The notes: generated by a model not told the origin, from the sequence alone. Positions 34,468 to 45,970 are shown, counted from the stretch's first letter. The stretch is 64,000 nt of DNA from Adiantum capillus-veneris (GCA_014529385.2 CM043963.1:75337912-75401911), one strand, 5' to 3'. A program made the numbers and translations.

Positions 34468-37400
34468 CTAAAAGCATTCATAAGAAAGCTGATGTATCTC
34501 TATCGTGATATCACCAACTTCCAAGGCAAACCACAAAGACTGCCGAAGGGAAATCTTGAAGGAAGGTAGTGGATCCGTATGAATGCGATGGAACATATAG
34601 GCATTTACAATGTCGCCACAGGCTCAAGTATGCCCAAAACCTGACCCACATGAAGAAGGCTGCAAAGCACTGCAACGCCGGCGAGAACATACCAAAAATC
34701 CAAAACCGCTTATTTTATGGAAGACCGTCGTGGGACAACGTAGCCGCATACACATAGAAACCCGAGGAAGGAATTCTCGAGTGACACAGCAATCCCACAA
34801 GAGGTGACAAACATCCTCCTCGGCAGATAAGCAACACACATGATGAAGAGCGGATACGGCGCATCCTAAGAAAGGTACCCACTGGGAGCACACCAAGTAA
34901 ACACCCCCAAAGAAACAAGCTCTCTTTCAACGGCAAACGGCTTTCCCATATTGCAGATATAATCTTGCGCCACTAAATATCTGATTTATGCATGTGCCAA
35001 ATAGCGTTGCAATGATCAGCAATCCATGGACGAGGCAGAAGAAGAGCATATGCCCGGCCAGCAGAAATATCTTGAAATGGCATTTCCCCAAGCTTCTAGT
35101 CAGACATGCGATCACCATCAGCCAAAGGTGAAACTGGCAAGAAACCTGTCAACATTTGTTGTAATTCTCTCCAAAACTGGCGATAATGCATGCCCAATCC
35201 AAAGCGGCGAGCGGCAAATGGAAACTCCAAAGTGAAACCAGCTCCATCCACCACATCCTCAATCACTCGAATGCCACGGCAGGAGAGGAAATACGCCTGG
35301 CGAGGCGAGCGGTCGACCAAAGTAAGAGAAAAAGCCCGACTCCAATGAAGGCTCTCCGCACGAAGTGAGTTTCCTTCCCTCCGAGCATTCCATGAGAGAT
35401 GAATCGTAACGTGTTTCCATGCAAAAAGCAAGGTGGAAGAAAGTGGGCATCCAGGAATACGACCATCCATCTTACCAAATACTACCTTCCACATGGATGA
35501 TTGCCAGTGACCAAATGAGGATGTAACCACATGCTGACTCAAGTGTGCAAACATAAGAGTCCAAGGCTGAGACTGTTGCACAAGTGTAGGCAAAAGCATA
35601 GCCTTCCTAGCAATGACATGCCTACGCAGGTCCAAAATATTCAAACCACCAAAGCGCTTTGGTGTACAAAGGTTTGTCATCGATATCAAGCGCAAACCTT
35701 TTTTGTGAGCACGCGTTCGCCACAAATGAGACAAAATGGCCGACATGAGAGAGTCAAGACAATGATGGGGCCAATGCAACAATGGCAAAAAGAACTAAAC
35801 ATATGCCATGAGAATACTCTGAACAATTCGCAGGCGAACATGTAGCGGCCAGGTAGAAAGCTTCCAGTACTGCAATTTAACATTCAGGCGATTCATAACC
35901 CAATCCACTTTCTGTGTGTGAGTAACATTCCATCCAATTGGATAACCCAAATGCCTAGTGATTACATTTGGAAGAACAATCTCTCCTGGCCACAACAGAG
36001 CATGCCAATCACAAGAACGAAGCGGCAGAAGCTTTGATTTACGGAAATTGACTTTAAGACCAGCCGCAAGCGCAAACAATTCCAAAGCGTTCATAATCTC
36101 TTGAACATCGTTTTGCTGATTGCGGGGCATAAATAACGAGTCATCTGCATAAGCCTGCCCAATAAAAGTATGACCCAATGGTAGCTGCAAACCATGAAGA
36201 CGCTGCGCAGAGGTCAAGTGATCAAGATACAAAGATGAGAAGCAATTGCATATAGCAAAGCACTAATAGGGCAACCTTGCCTAACCGAACAACCAAGCGG
36301 CCACGATTCTGTCAATTCCCTGTCCAGGATTCCTGAAGACGTACTACAATCATACAAGAAATAAACCACATTGGCCAACTTAGGAGCAAATCCGAGACAT
36401 CTCATTGTGGTAGCAATGAAGTCCCAGTGCACAGTGTCAAAGACCTTTTCAATATCAACTTCCATGACCAGCACATCTTGTTGCGTATACTTAGCATATT
36501 CCATGCCAATCATAAGATTGGCCAAATTGTCCATGATTTGACGACGAGGAATGAAACCATTCTGGGCCTGATAAAGTCCTGTAAACAAATAGTCCTTGAT
36601 GCGGTGGACCAACATTTTAGCCAAAATCTTGTATATCACCGGCATCAAAGTTATGGGCCGCCAATGAGAGAGCTGCTCGCAAAGCGCTTGCTTGGGCAAC
36701 AACTTAAGTAAGCCCTCTTTCCATGAAATTGGTAGATCCTATTTTTCCCATGCCACATTTATCATCAAGATCAGGGGTTGTTTGAGAGCATCCCAAAATG
36801 AGAGGAAAAATTCCACAGTAAGTCCGTCCCAACCAGGAGATCTCCACTGGCCCAATGCAAGCAAGGCACCATGCAATTCGGCGACAGAGAAAGGATCCTC
36901 AAGCCATTGTGCCTCCTGCGAAGACAGGATCGGACTAACATAAGAAAGCAACAATTCACGCGCTCGACAATGGTAGGCAGCAAACACCTTACCATAGTCA
37001 GAAATCACACTTTGTACTCTCATGACAAAACGATACCAAGCAGCATCCAAATCAATATGCATTTGAGCCAACAGCGGAGGATTAATATCGGCAATCATGT
37101 GACGAAAAGCTTCATGAGTAAAATAGGCATTATTAACATGCAACAAACGTTTCATGTGAAGAGGCCGATCACAAAGAGACTGTCCAAAATACAATGACAG
37201 CAAAAGAGGATAATGATCCGATAATTGCAGAGCATAATCTATCCTCATGTCACATACAAATTCTTCATACTGTTGCCCATTAAGCAAATACCAACGATCT
37301 AATCGTGCTCTGTGAGAGGAATGAGCAGCATGCTGAAAGGTAAAACCGGAGGCATCAGGATGCAAAGAACGCCATATATCAATCATTTGAGCAGAGGCAA

Positions 37401-37905
37401 CAAGAAGATCCCAGTTATGTTTCTGCGCAAGCAGCATATACGAATTTCCTGTGGTGCTGTCAAGCAAATCAGGAGTATTATTGAAATCTCCACTCAAAAA
37501 AGCATTCGATGTCCATGGGTGAGACAAGATTTCTCGCCATAAAACAGCTCTTTGCACAGAGGTCGTATATGCATATGTACCTCCAAATTCATGAACTCGA
37601 CCATTCAACAAACACTGTACAACCATCCACCGACCATGCGGATCATTGTATAACAGAACAGGCTGAAGCTCATGTCGAATCAGCATCAATATACCAGAGA
37701 AATCTTGCGAGCCAGCATACGCAATCCAATATCCGGCAAAATAGGAACATTGACCAGCAAACTCGTGCTGATTGTGCTCTTGCAATACAACTATGTCTAC
37801 CCTACATGTATGTACATAGTGCTAGGTCAGCCGCCATTTGTCCAGGTTGCATAACCCACGCACATTGTATGAGATGCATTTAATATGACTTTGCATTGGA
37901 AACAT
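34468..37905 (-). pseudogene. G ORF2, internally deleted and frameshifted
   Basis: Starts MFPMQSHIKCISYN. The endonuclease is open at 37785-36980: QEHNQHEF; GDFNNTPD in the context SGDFNN; HRARLDRWYLL; LSDHYPLLL. At about 36985 a stretch of linker found in other copies is missing: SDYGK runs into VFAAYHCRARELLL. The reverse transcriptase lies at 36702-35800 (SHWRPITLMPVIYKILAK, VRQGCPISALLYAIAS, QAYADDSLFMPRNQQND). The thumb and zf-RVT follow in shifting frames at 35788-34468. Not functional. Confidence 0.8.
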
Positions 37906-37932
37906 ATGTACATAAAGCAACAAGTATCAAAA

Positions 37933-39146
37933 TCAAGTGGAGGTGCCCATAGGCACGTCTCCATCCATTGCATCCGTACGAGGACCCATCCTTTGAGTCA
38001 GGGCAGGAAACGTGTCCACAGTGTTCACATGCGATGTGGAAGCCTCACCAAGGAGTACATCTTTGTAAGAGTGCATCGCTTTGTCCCATGCATCAATCAG
38101 CGTGCGATTGTCAGTGCATGGAAGTTGCCTAAACGATGCATTCTTGTTAGCATTAACAGAGGGAACGTAATTACGAGCGGAAAGTGGCGTGCGAATCTTC
38201 AGTCCTTTTTCGGGCACCACCCATGTATTGACATGAGCAGGTCCAACATTTTTGCCTTTAGCAGCAGTCCCATTCCCAAAATCAATAACTTGCTATACCT
38301 TGCCTTTATCATTGTCCACATTCGATGCCACTTTAGCAGTAGAAACTCCACTTTGCTTGGCTTCACTTGTGGGTTTTCCAGTAGGGATAGAGGTGGACAA
38401 AGGAACAACAGAGGGAGGGGGTTGCAAGACCGGCTCTGGACATTCGGATTGCATCGAAAACATGAATTCGCAAATTTTCCCCATTTAAGTTTAAAAGGGC
38501 GCTTGCCTACCCATGGATCACCTGAGTCAACCATAAAACCATCACGAGTAATCTTGTCTGTGTCCCATAGAATACAAAACCTGTTGGTATTCGCATCCAA
38601 TTTTGGAGGACAGATAACCTTTCCAAGTTGCGCAGCCAACAACGGCAGGAAATGTCTCCACGTGCGGGGGAAATCAACAATTTCCACCCACACCGGGCAT
38701 TTGTGACGAATAAGACTCTGGTAGTCTTTAGTGAGTGTCCACGGGAGAACATGTGTCATCTCCGTATTAAAAAAGAGGAGAGACATCTCAAGCAAAAGAT
38801 TTCGAGCTTCTATAACTGCAAGCAAAACTTCATAAAATCCACGCGCCCCAAAGTAGACGCCACGGACAGCTTGTTGCTTAAGGAGAAAATCGACCCATTG
38901 GCTGACATCTTGCGCAGTAGGCATTTTCCCCGGGAAAAACAGAATAACTGCAGTCATAGCATACTGCGCAACTGGGTCCATGAGGTCCTATACTGGAATG
39001 CGCAACTCAAGAGCACGCGCCTAACCATTCCATGTCTGTCGAGCCTCCTCAAAGTCCTCATACAAGCATCCCCTGATCTCAGAAGTTGCCTCCGACGTGG
39101 GTTCCATCGCTTTCCGACGCTTAAAGACGCACAATGAGTCAAACAT
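37933..39146 (-). pseudogene. G ORF1, knuckle deleted
   Basis: Starts MFDSLCVFKRRKAME. A stop lies near 39020. It is open from about 38981 through the DUF4283-like region (IVDFPRTWRHFLPLLAAQLG). Near 38453 a 20-bp deletion between ATGC repeats removes most of the CCHC knuckle and shifts the frame. A TAG lies in the segment DNDKGKV-stop, the same stop as in element I. The C-terminus (ARNYVPSVNANKNASF; DAWDKAMHSYKDVLLGEAST) is open to 37933. Confidence 0.82.
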
Positions 39147-39706
39147 AAATTAAAAGAAACCCCTTCTTCAAACAAAACCTACTGGCGAGAAAATTCTGCA
39201 ATCTACTGTGGAGAAAACCTTGCAAATAACATACGAACCACAGCTATGTACATGCTTCACCAAAAACAACAACCAAAACCCACAGCAATATACATCTGCT
39301 GAATTCTGCCCAAAGAAATGGAGCTTGACTGAGACTCTACCCTGTATACAAACTGCTTTGCCAGTCCTGCAGAACGATACCACAATTTGGCGTGGAAAAC
39401 CTTCTGCAACATTCACTGACAGGCTTGCTGCGCAATACTGCACTTCCCTACGGCGACGAGCAGGAGGGCACGTTGTGTACTGCTGAATACTGCTGCTGTG
39501 CGCAGGGAATTCAAGCAACAGGAGCTCCACGCGCTCTCACACCACACCGCCTGCAAAGTCTACCCACACACACACGCGCGCGCGCACACAGTCATACACC
39601 CTTGCTGGCGCAGGCACAGCAGCGCGTAGGAGATGCTCTCAATAGAGCAGGAAATTGGCGCGCAGGGAATTCACGCGACAGGAACTTTACACTCTCATTC
39701 ACACAC
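39147..39706 (-). promoter_or_regulatory. G 5' untranslated region
   Basis: About 560 bp, related to the 5' region of I (56250-56686). It contains a CACACACACGCGCGCGCGCA run at about 39568-39587 and ends in a short CA run next to the H 3' end. No promoter motif recognised. Confidence 0.55.
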
Positions 39707-39831
39707 TTTTTTGTAAATCGATTGATTAATTTACTAGTGGGAAACCTCAAAGCGAGGAAAACCCACTTAAAAGATCGTATACAAGGGGAAGAGCACAGAA
39801 CTGCTCAACTGTAGAACGTAACTAAACACAT

Positions 39832-42800
39832 TCATATGAAAGCTGATGCATCTCTGAGGTGATATCACCAGCTTCCAAAGCAAATCATAGCGATTTCCGA
39901 AGAGAGAGCCTGAAGAGAGGAAACAGATCCGCATGAGTACGATGGAACATGGAAGCATTACGCTGACTCCACACGGTCCAGAAAGCCCACTATCTGACCC
40001 ACATGAAGAAGACCGCAAAACGCTCTAACGTCGATGAGAAAATGCCAAATGCCCAGAACCTTTTGTGAAAGACAATCCCAAGAAAACGGAGCCGCATGCA
40101 CGCCAATACATGGCGAAGGAAGTCTCTAGTAACGCAGCAATCCCACAACAAGTGACAAATATCCTCTTCTGCAGTCGAGAATCGAACGCAAGAAGAAGGA
40201 CGAATATGACGCGCCCGAAGGAAAGTGCCAACGCGAAGCACTCCAAGCAAATAGCGCCAAAGAAACAGACGCTCCTTCAAAGGCAAATGGCTTTTCCACA
40301 AGGCAGAGAGGAGCCTCCTCCACCAGAGGTCAGATTTGTGCATGCGCCAAATGGCATTACAATGACCATCAAGCCATGCTCGTGTAGAAGAATAGCATAA
40401 ATTCGAGCTGCAGACATATCTCGAAAAGGCGTCTCCCGATAGGCCCAATCGAACATGCGATCGTCATCAGGCAAAGGCGAAACAGACAAAAAGTCGAGCA
40501 ACATGCTTTGAAGCTCTCTCCAAAACTGACGGTAATGCATGCCCAACCCAAAACGACGAGCAGCAAAGGAAAACTCAAAAGTATACCCAGCCTCATCGAC
40601 CACATCCTCAACCATACGAATGCCACGTCCAGAGAGAAAGTAAGCCTGACGAGGTGAGCGGTCGACCAAAGTAAGAGAGAATGCCCGACTCCAATGGAGA
40701 CTTTCCAATCGGATCGAATCACCTTCTTGCCGAGGATTCCATGATAAATGCATCGTAACCTCTTTCCAAGCAGATATTAGAGAGCAAGCAAGTGGACATC
40801 GAGGAATGTGTCCTTCCATCTTGCCAAAAACCACCTCCCAGAGAGAGGGTTGCCAATGGATAAAAGCAGAAGTAACAACATGTTGACCGAGGAATACAAA
40901 CATCAAAGTCCAAGGCTGAGTTTGTTGCACAAGAGTAGGCAACAACATAGCTTTCCGCGCAAACACATGCCTGTGCAAATCCAAAATATTAAGTCCACCA
41001 AAACGTTTTGGAGTGCAAAGCTTCTCCATCGACATCAAGCGTAAGCCTTTTTTCGTAGCATGAGTCCGCCACAAATGAGACATAATATCCGACATAAGAG
41101 AATCAAGACATCGCCGAGGCCAATGCATCAATGGCAAAAAGAACTGAACATACGCCAACAGGATGCTCTGAACAATTCGCAGACGAACATGCAAAGGCCA
41201 AGTAGAAAGCTTCCAGTAATGCAGTTTGACATGCAAGCGTTGCATGACCCAATCGACTTTCTGAGAGTAAGTAACATTCCAGCCAATTGGATAACCCAAA
41301 TGCCGAGTGATCACATTTGAAGACACAATCTCACCTGGCCACAACAGACTATGCCAATCACAAGAACAGAGAGGCAAAACATTCGATTTACAAAAGTTGA
41401 CTTTAAGCCCAGCCGCAATGCCAAACAGTTCCAAGGCTTCCATAATCACCTTGACATCCGCCTGCTGATTACGAGGCATAAATAACGAATCATCAGCATA
41501 AGCCTGGCCAACGAATGTACGACAGGAAGGTAACCGCAGACCATGCAGACTCTAAACGGAGGTCAAATGATCAAGATAAGTCAGCAATGGGTGAGTAGCA
41601 ACAGCATACAACAGAGCACTAAGGGGGCAGCCCTGCCGGACCGAACAATCAAGAGGCCAAGATTCAGTTAATTCACCTTCCAAAATCCCTGAAGACGTGC
41701 TACATGCATACAAAAAATAAACCACATTGGCAAATTTAGGACCAAACCCCAAACACGTCATGGTGGCGGCAATGAAGTCCCACTGTACAGTGTCAAAGGC
41801 CTTTTCAATGTCAACTTGCATAACCAATACATCTTGTTGAGTGTACTTAGCGTACTCCATGCCAATCAAAACATTAGCCAGCTTATCCAGAATCTGGCGA
41901 CGTGGAATGAAACCATATCGAGCCTGATGGAGTCCTGCAAAAAGATGGTCCTTCATGCGGTGCACCAGCATCTTAGCCAATATCTTATAAACCACCGGCA
42001 TCAGAGTAATCGGACGCCAATGAGAGAATCGCTCACAAAGTGCTTGCTTAGGCAGCAATTTAAGCAACCCTTCTTTCCAAGATATCGGCAAATCTTGTTT
42101 CTCCCATGCCGCATTAATCATGTAAAGCAGAGGATGTTCAAGATCCTCCCAGAAGGAGAGGAAAAATTCCACAGTAAGCCCATCCCATCCGGGAGACCGC
42201 CAACGGCCCAAAGCAAGCAACGCACTATGCAATTTTGAGGCAGTGAAGGGGTCCTCAAGATCACACGCAGCTTGCGGGGATATAATCGGAGTAACAAAGG
42301 AAAGCATCAATTGACGCGCCTGGCAAGCAGCCAAAGATGTCTGAGAAGGAGCAACAAACACCAGTCGATAATACAAAACCATGGCATCCGCAAGTTCCTG
42401 CTTTGAAGAAGTCCAAACACTCGAGGAAAGCATAATGCGCTTGTTTGCACATGATACTCTAGAATGATGCAAATGCTTAAAAAATTGCTTTGAAGCACAG
42501 TCTTTGTCCATGAAAGCCTGTTGACGAGCACGCGTCTGCCATTTAGCTAGCTTTCGCTTGTGATTACGCTGAAGACACACAGAGGCTTCACATAGCTCTG
42601 ACAACTCAAAATCAGACAGAGGCCGCAAATCAGCCAACTCTTGCAATCGTTGACAAGCATGCTTCGTATTTTTTACTTCGCCTCGAGTGCACTGCATGTA
42701 ATGCTTTCCATATTCGCAAATAACACTTTGCACCCTCATCACAAAGCGATACCAAGCGGCATCAAGATCCAAATACATATGAACGAGCAGAGGAGGAATA

Positions 42801-43609
42801 ACCTCAGAGATCATTCCCCGAAAAACCTCATCTGTGAGATAAGCATTATTGACAAGTAGCAAACGTTTCCTGGGAAGAGCCCGATTACAACGAGTCTGCC
42901 CAAATCTCACATCCAGCAAAACAGGGTGATGATCCAATAACAGCAAGGTGTAATCGATGTGAACCTCACATACAAATTCCTCATATTGTAGCAAATAAAG
43001 CAAATACCATCTATCCAAACGCGCTCGATAAGAATGGGAAACATGCTGAAAAGTAAAACTAGATGCATTGGGATGTAAATGCCGCCATATATCATTCATC
43101 TCAGTAACAGCAAAGAGATTATCCCATGCTTGCCTTTCCACAAACAACATATGTGAATTGCCAGTAGTACTATCATCCATGTCAGGGGTATTATTAAAAT
43201 CACCGCAAAGGAATGCACTCGAGGTCCATGAGCGAGAAGAGATGTCTCGCCATAGAGCGGCCCTTTGTCCAGATGATGTATACGCATAAACACCTCCAAA
43301 TTCATACACCTGACCGTTCAACAAGCATTGAATCACCATCCAACGGCCGTTCCGATCATTATACAAGAGAACTGACTGAATCTCATGCCGAACCAACATC
43401 AATAAACCTGAGTAATCATGCAAACCAGCATATACAATCCAATAACCTGCAAAATAAAAACACTGACCAACGAAGTCATGCTGGTTGTGTTCTTGCAAAA
43501 CCACTATATCTGCCTTACATGTATGTACATAGTGCCAGGTCAGTCGCCATTTGTCCAGGTTACATAACCCACACACATTATATGAAATGCATTTCATGTG
43601 ACTGTGCAT
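39832..43609 (-). pseudogene. H ORF2, most intact large ORF in window
   Basis: Starts MHSHMKCISYN. Open for 685 codons to a TAG at 41552-41554; G has CAG (Gln) in the homologous place. It is then open in the same frame to about 40385, where one missing G shifts the frame; a last TAG lies near 39991. Endonuclease: QEHNQHDFVG, CGDFNNTPD, YRARLDRWYLL, LDHHPVLLD (the usual SDH is LDH). Reverse transcriptase: SHWRPITLMPVVYKILAK, YGFIPRRQILDKLANV, AFDTVQWDF, VRQGCPLSALLYAVAT, QAYADDSLFMPRNQQAD. zf-RVT: WKSHLPLKERLFLWRYLLG; HLLWDC. It shows the complete domain layout of the family. Confidence 0.86.
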
Positions 43610-43645
43610 TAAAACCCATATTTCCAACGGCACAAAACGGAAGGA

Positions 43646-44680
43646 TCAAGTCGAGATGCCCATATGGACATCTCCATCCACCGCATCCATGCCAGTACCC
43701 ATCCGCTGAGTCAAAGCGGGAAACTTGTCCATAGAATTGCATGAGAAGTGGAAGCCTCGCCCAAAAGTACATCCTTATAAGAGTGCATCGCTTTTTCTCA
43801 AGCATCAATCACGTGCGATTGTCATTGCAGGGAAGCTGCTTAAATGATACATTCTTATTGGCGTTAACCAGAGGAACATAATTACGAGATGAAGGTGGAG
43901 TACGAATTTTTACTGTCTTTTTAGGTATCGCCCACGAGCCAACATCAGTGGACACAACACTTTTTCCTTTCCCTGTATTTACATTCCCAACATCCACAGA
44001 GGGCGAATTTTTGTTTTTCCCTTTATCTGCATTAGAAGCCACCTTCATTACGATTTAGCTTCACCAACAGATTTTCCTACAGGGGCAGGGGTAGAGGAAG
44101 GAACAGCCGAAAGAGGGGGCTGCAAAACAGGTTCAGGACATTCAGATTGCATGTGACCGAATTTACCATATCTAAAACAGGAGTTAGCAAATTTGCCCCA
44201 TTTAAGTTTAAAAGGGCACTTGCCCACCCAAGGATCCCCTGAATCCACCATGATTCCATCCGGAGTTTGCTTATCCATATCCCACAGAATGCAAAACCTG
44301 TTAGTGTTCGCGTCCAATTTCGGCAGGCAAATGACCTTGCCAAGTTGAGCAGCCAACAAAGGAAGGAAATGCCTCCACGTACGTGGAAAATCGACAATTT
44401 CCACCCACACAGGACATTTATGACGAATAAGATAGTCCTTCGTAAGTGCCCAAGGCAGAACATGAGTCATCTGCGTGCCAAAAAAGAGAGGAGACATCTC
44501 CGGCAAGAGGTTTCTGGCCTCAGTATCTGCCAACAATACCTCATAGAAACCCCGAGCACCAAAATAAACGCCTCGGACAGCCTGGCGTTTGAGTAGGAAA
44601 TCAACCCACTGTCCGACATCCTGCGCAACAGGCATTTTGCCAGGGAAAAACAATATGACCGCATTTATGGCATACTCATT
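43646..44680 (-). pseudogene. H ORF1, 5'-truncated
   Basis: Begins at the (CA)n boundary with YAINAVILFFPGKMPVAQDVGQ. The DUF4283-like region has a small in-frame loss (TKDYLIRHK instead of TKDYQSLIRHK). The knuckle is CFRYGKFGHMQSEC, with the second Cys changed to Tyr, so zinc binding is probably lost. A frameshift near 44050 and another near 43810-43740 precede the end at 43646. The N-terminal about 70 residues are absent. Confidence 0.82.
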
Positions 44681-44730
44681 CACGCACACACACACACACA
44701 CACCCACACACCACACACACACACACACAC
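44681..44730. repeat. (CA)n at right edge of nest
   Basis: Fifty bases of CA repeats with a few interruptions, between truncated ORF1 of H and unique intron sequence starting TCCTATTATTTGG. Confidence 0.9.
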
Positions 44731-45459
44731 TCCTATTATTTGGTGAAACTCGAGCACGTAGAGGAGGTGGCGATAGGTGAGCAGGCTACGAGTTGTAGAA
44801 TGCCTGAAACTGAGGAAGAAAAATGTCTTTCATTTGAGAACCATCACAAGAAGACTACAAAAGCTGAGTACAAAAATGTGAATGGAGGAAAGTGGAAATA
44901 CCTCATCCAAGAATAATGAACCGCTGAATATGGTTCCAGGAATGAAAAATAACTCATAACGCCTAGAGTCACACCCAATGGAGGAAATAACTATACCTCT
45001 GTACTGCTGACCTTAATCTGCCGTAGATCCAGAAGAATCAACCAAAACTATAGTGGAAAAAAAGATATTGCAACCGTTGTGTGGCCTCAGGAAGAAAATC
45101 CTGAGCTTAGGAGCAATGTCACAGCGTGTGAGGAAGAGTCGCCTTCTGTTGTTTACAAGAACAGCACAAAGAAGCAATGTGTCGTCATGCTAGAAGGACA
45201 GCCCCAGCAGGTAGTGCATGCTAGAGAGAGAGAAGGCACTAAAGTGGGTTATGAAGCTAGCCAAAAGGCAATGCAAAAGCTTGGAAATGCAAAAATTGTA
45301 GGCCATAACAAATTGTCCTGGTACCCAGCAAACATGTTATTACTTTGCTAGCGAGTTCATCTATCACTTAAGCTTACTTGTTCACAAAACACATGAACAG
45401 AAGTTGACAGTTTTCTGAAACTCGCTATCATCAGCATTTCTTAAGGCTTGGCAACCAAC

Positions 45460-45552
45460 CTGGAGCATGTATCGGTAATCCCAGTGTTCCTGATGCTTAG
45501 TGCTCTCCTTGATTTTCCATATTGCATTTGCAATATCTCCAATCACCTCTAA
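45460..45552 (-). CDS. Acetolactate synthase-like enzyme, exon c
   Basis: Thirty-one codons, phase 0 at both ends. The acceptor is CGTGCAG (45553-45559) and the donor GTTGGT (45459 down). The peptide LEVIGDIANAIWKIKE followed by HWDYRYMLQ is the end of the central domain of acetolactate synthase-type thiamine-diphosphate enzymes (EVxGDIANxxWxLKE). It follows exon b without a gap (DNVYFPQ + LEVIGDIAN). The next intron, toward lower coordinates, is the 40.7-kb intron filled with LINEs. The enzyme family joins two pyruvates, or related 2-oxo acids, through a thiamine-bound intermediate; substrate and organelle cannot be told from this fragment. Confidence 0.78.
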
Positions 45553-45648
45553 CTGCACGCATGTGAGTAAGTAAAATCATCAGATATTAACGCCTATTAC
45601 AAGAGCACTAAAAAATATATTTTGCAAAGGATGGTTTTACAAATATAC

Positions 45649-45721
45649 CTGTGGAAAATAAACATTGTCAACTTTAGCAGAATAAAAATTGACATGGATG
45701 ACCAAGGGAGGTACACCATGC
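45649..45721 (-). CDS. Acetolactate synthase-like enzyme, exon b
   Basis: Seventy-three bases: one base completing the Glu codon begun in exon a, then 24 codons. The acceptor is TTTTTTTAG and the donor GTATAT (45648 down). The peptide HGVPPLVIHVNF and KVDNVYFPQ is the core of the central domain, where bacterial-type enzymes have VIHVNF and VYFPQxEVVGDIAN. The canonical plant acetohydroxyacid synthase is clearly different here. The introns on both sides are short (119 and 96 bp), typical for plants. Confidence 0.8.
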
Positions 45722-45840
45722 CTAAAAAAATGAATCCCATTAGGTCAGCATCTACTTCACTAGTGGACCTTAAACTGACAAAGATATTTGAAAGCCTCAT
45801 TATCACTAAAAGAGAATATCTTTGAAATAGCCATACTTAC

Positions 45841-45970
45841 TCCATAAAAAAAGGTGGTTTTTCAACTACATCATGCCCAACATTTATAATCAGATCTGCC
45901 TTCTCTATGCAGGCATGAGGGTAATCCATGGCTGACAGCGCACAACAGCCAAGGTATAAAGGATGAGCCT
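45841..45970 (-). CDS. Acetolactate synthase-like enzyme, exon a
   Basis: 130 bases: AG completing a split codon, 42 codons, then GA of a Glu codon finished in exon b. The acceptor is TTTTGCAG above 45970 and the donor GTAAGT (45840 down). The peptide contains HPLYLGCCALSAMDY, EKADLIINVGHDVVEKPPFF, a strong match to the nucleotide-like fold of the central domain (family: ADxIINVGHDVIEKPPFFM). The exon is free of stops, with a perfect donor. The upstream exon, expected to encode a GKGVI motif, was not found in the window. A decayed copy of this exon lies just upstream at 46013-46120. Confidence 0.82.

Larger units (their letters stand above)
34354..39706 (-). mobile_element. LINE G, near full length
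   Basis: The 3' end reads A7 in sense, preceded by TAAATC/GATTTA and TGGG/CCCA plus CCTC/GAGG hairpins, the same form as plus-strand element I. It has ORF2, ORF1 and a 5' region up to the short CA run (39700-39706) before H. Closest relative in the window: I. Confidence 0.8.
39707..44680 (-). mobile_element. LINE H, 5'-truncated in ORF1
   Basis: The 3' end reads A6 in sense with GTAAAT/ATTTAC and GTGGG/CCCAC hairpins. ORF2 is nearly intact. ORF1 is cut after codon MNAVILFF-equivalent (YAINAVILFF) at (CA)n 44681-44730. Hence CA repeats border both ends and the 5' truncation falls exactly at the microsatellite. Confidence 0.82.
6925..44730 (-). mobile_element. Nest of (TG)n-inserted LINEs, all minus strand
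   Basis: A 37.8-kb block composed almost entirely of related LINE copies in one orientation. It begins and ends with (CA)n on the plus strand (6925-6945 and 44681-44730). Internal boundaries fall at (CA)n tracts near 12021-12062, 13352-13383, 25031-25050, 26962-26985, 34342-34353 and 39700-39706. In each case an element 3' end (T run on the plus strand) directly follows the CA tract. The outer CA tracts suggest one original intronic microsatellite as the founding target. Confidence 0.8.
4794..45459 (-). other. 40.7-kb intron of the acetolactate synthase-like gene
   Basis: Bounded by a GTTGGT donor after exon c (45459 downward) and a TTTTGCAG acceptor before exon d (4794 upward). Both flanking exons are phase 0, so the protein joins without a gap. 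The interval holds the LINE nest (6925-44730). The remaining 2131 bp on the left and 729 bp on the right would together make an ordinary intron of about 2.9 kb. The right-hand remnant (44731-45459) and 4794-6058 show no gene. Confidence 0.65.

Noticed and set aside
38954-39175. Open frame conserved between G and I (MFEEGVSFNLCLTHCASL; MFEQGVSFNLCLTHCASL at 56658)
   Set aside because: Out-of-frame shadow of ORF1. It is conserved only because the two elements are homologous.
6925-44730. CRISPR-like or satellite array suggested by regular repeats
   Set aside because: The repeats are LINE copies of several kilobases with coding domains plus dinucleotide tracts. There are no short direct repeats with unique spacers.
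45079-45351. 90-codon plus-strand open frame in the intron remnant
   Set aside because: No domain, opposite strand to the host gene, no homologous copy in the window.
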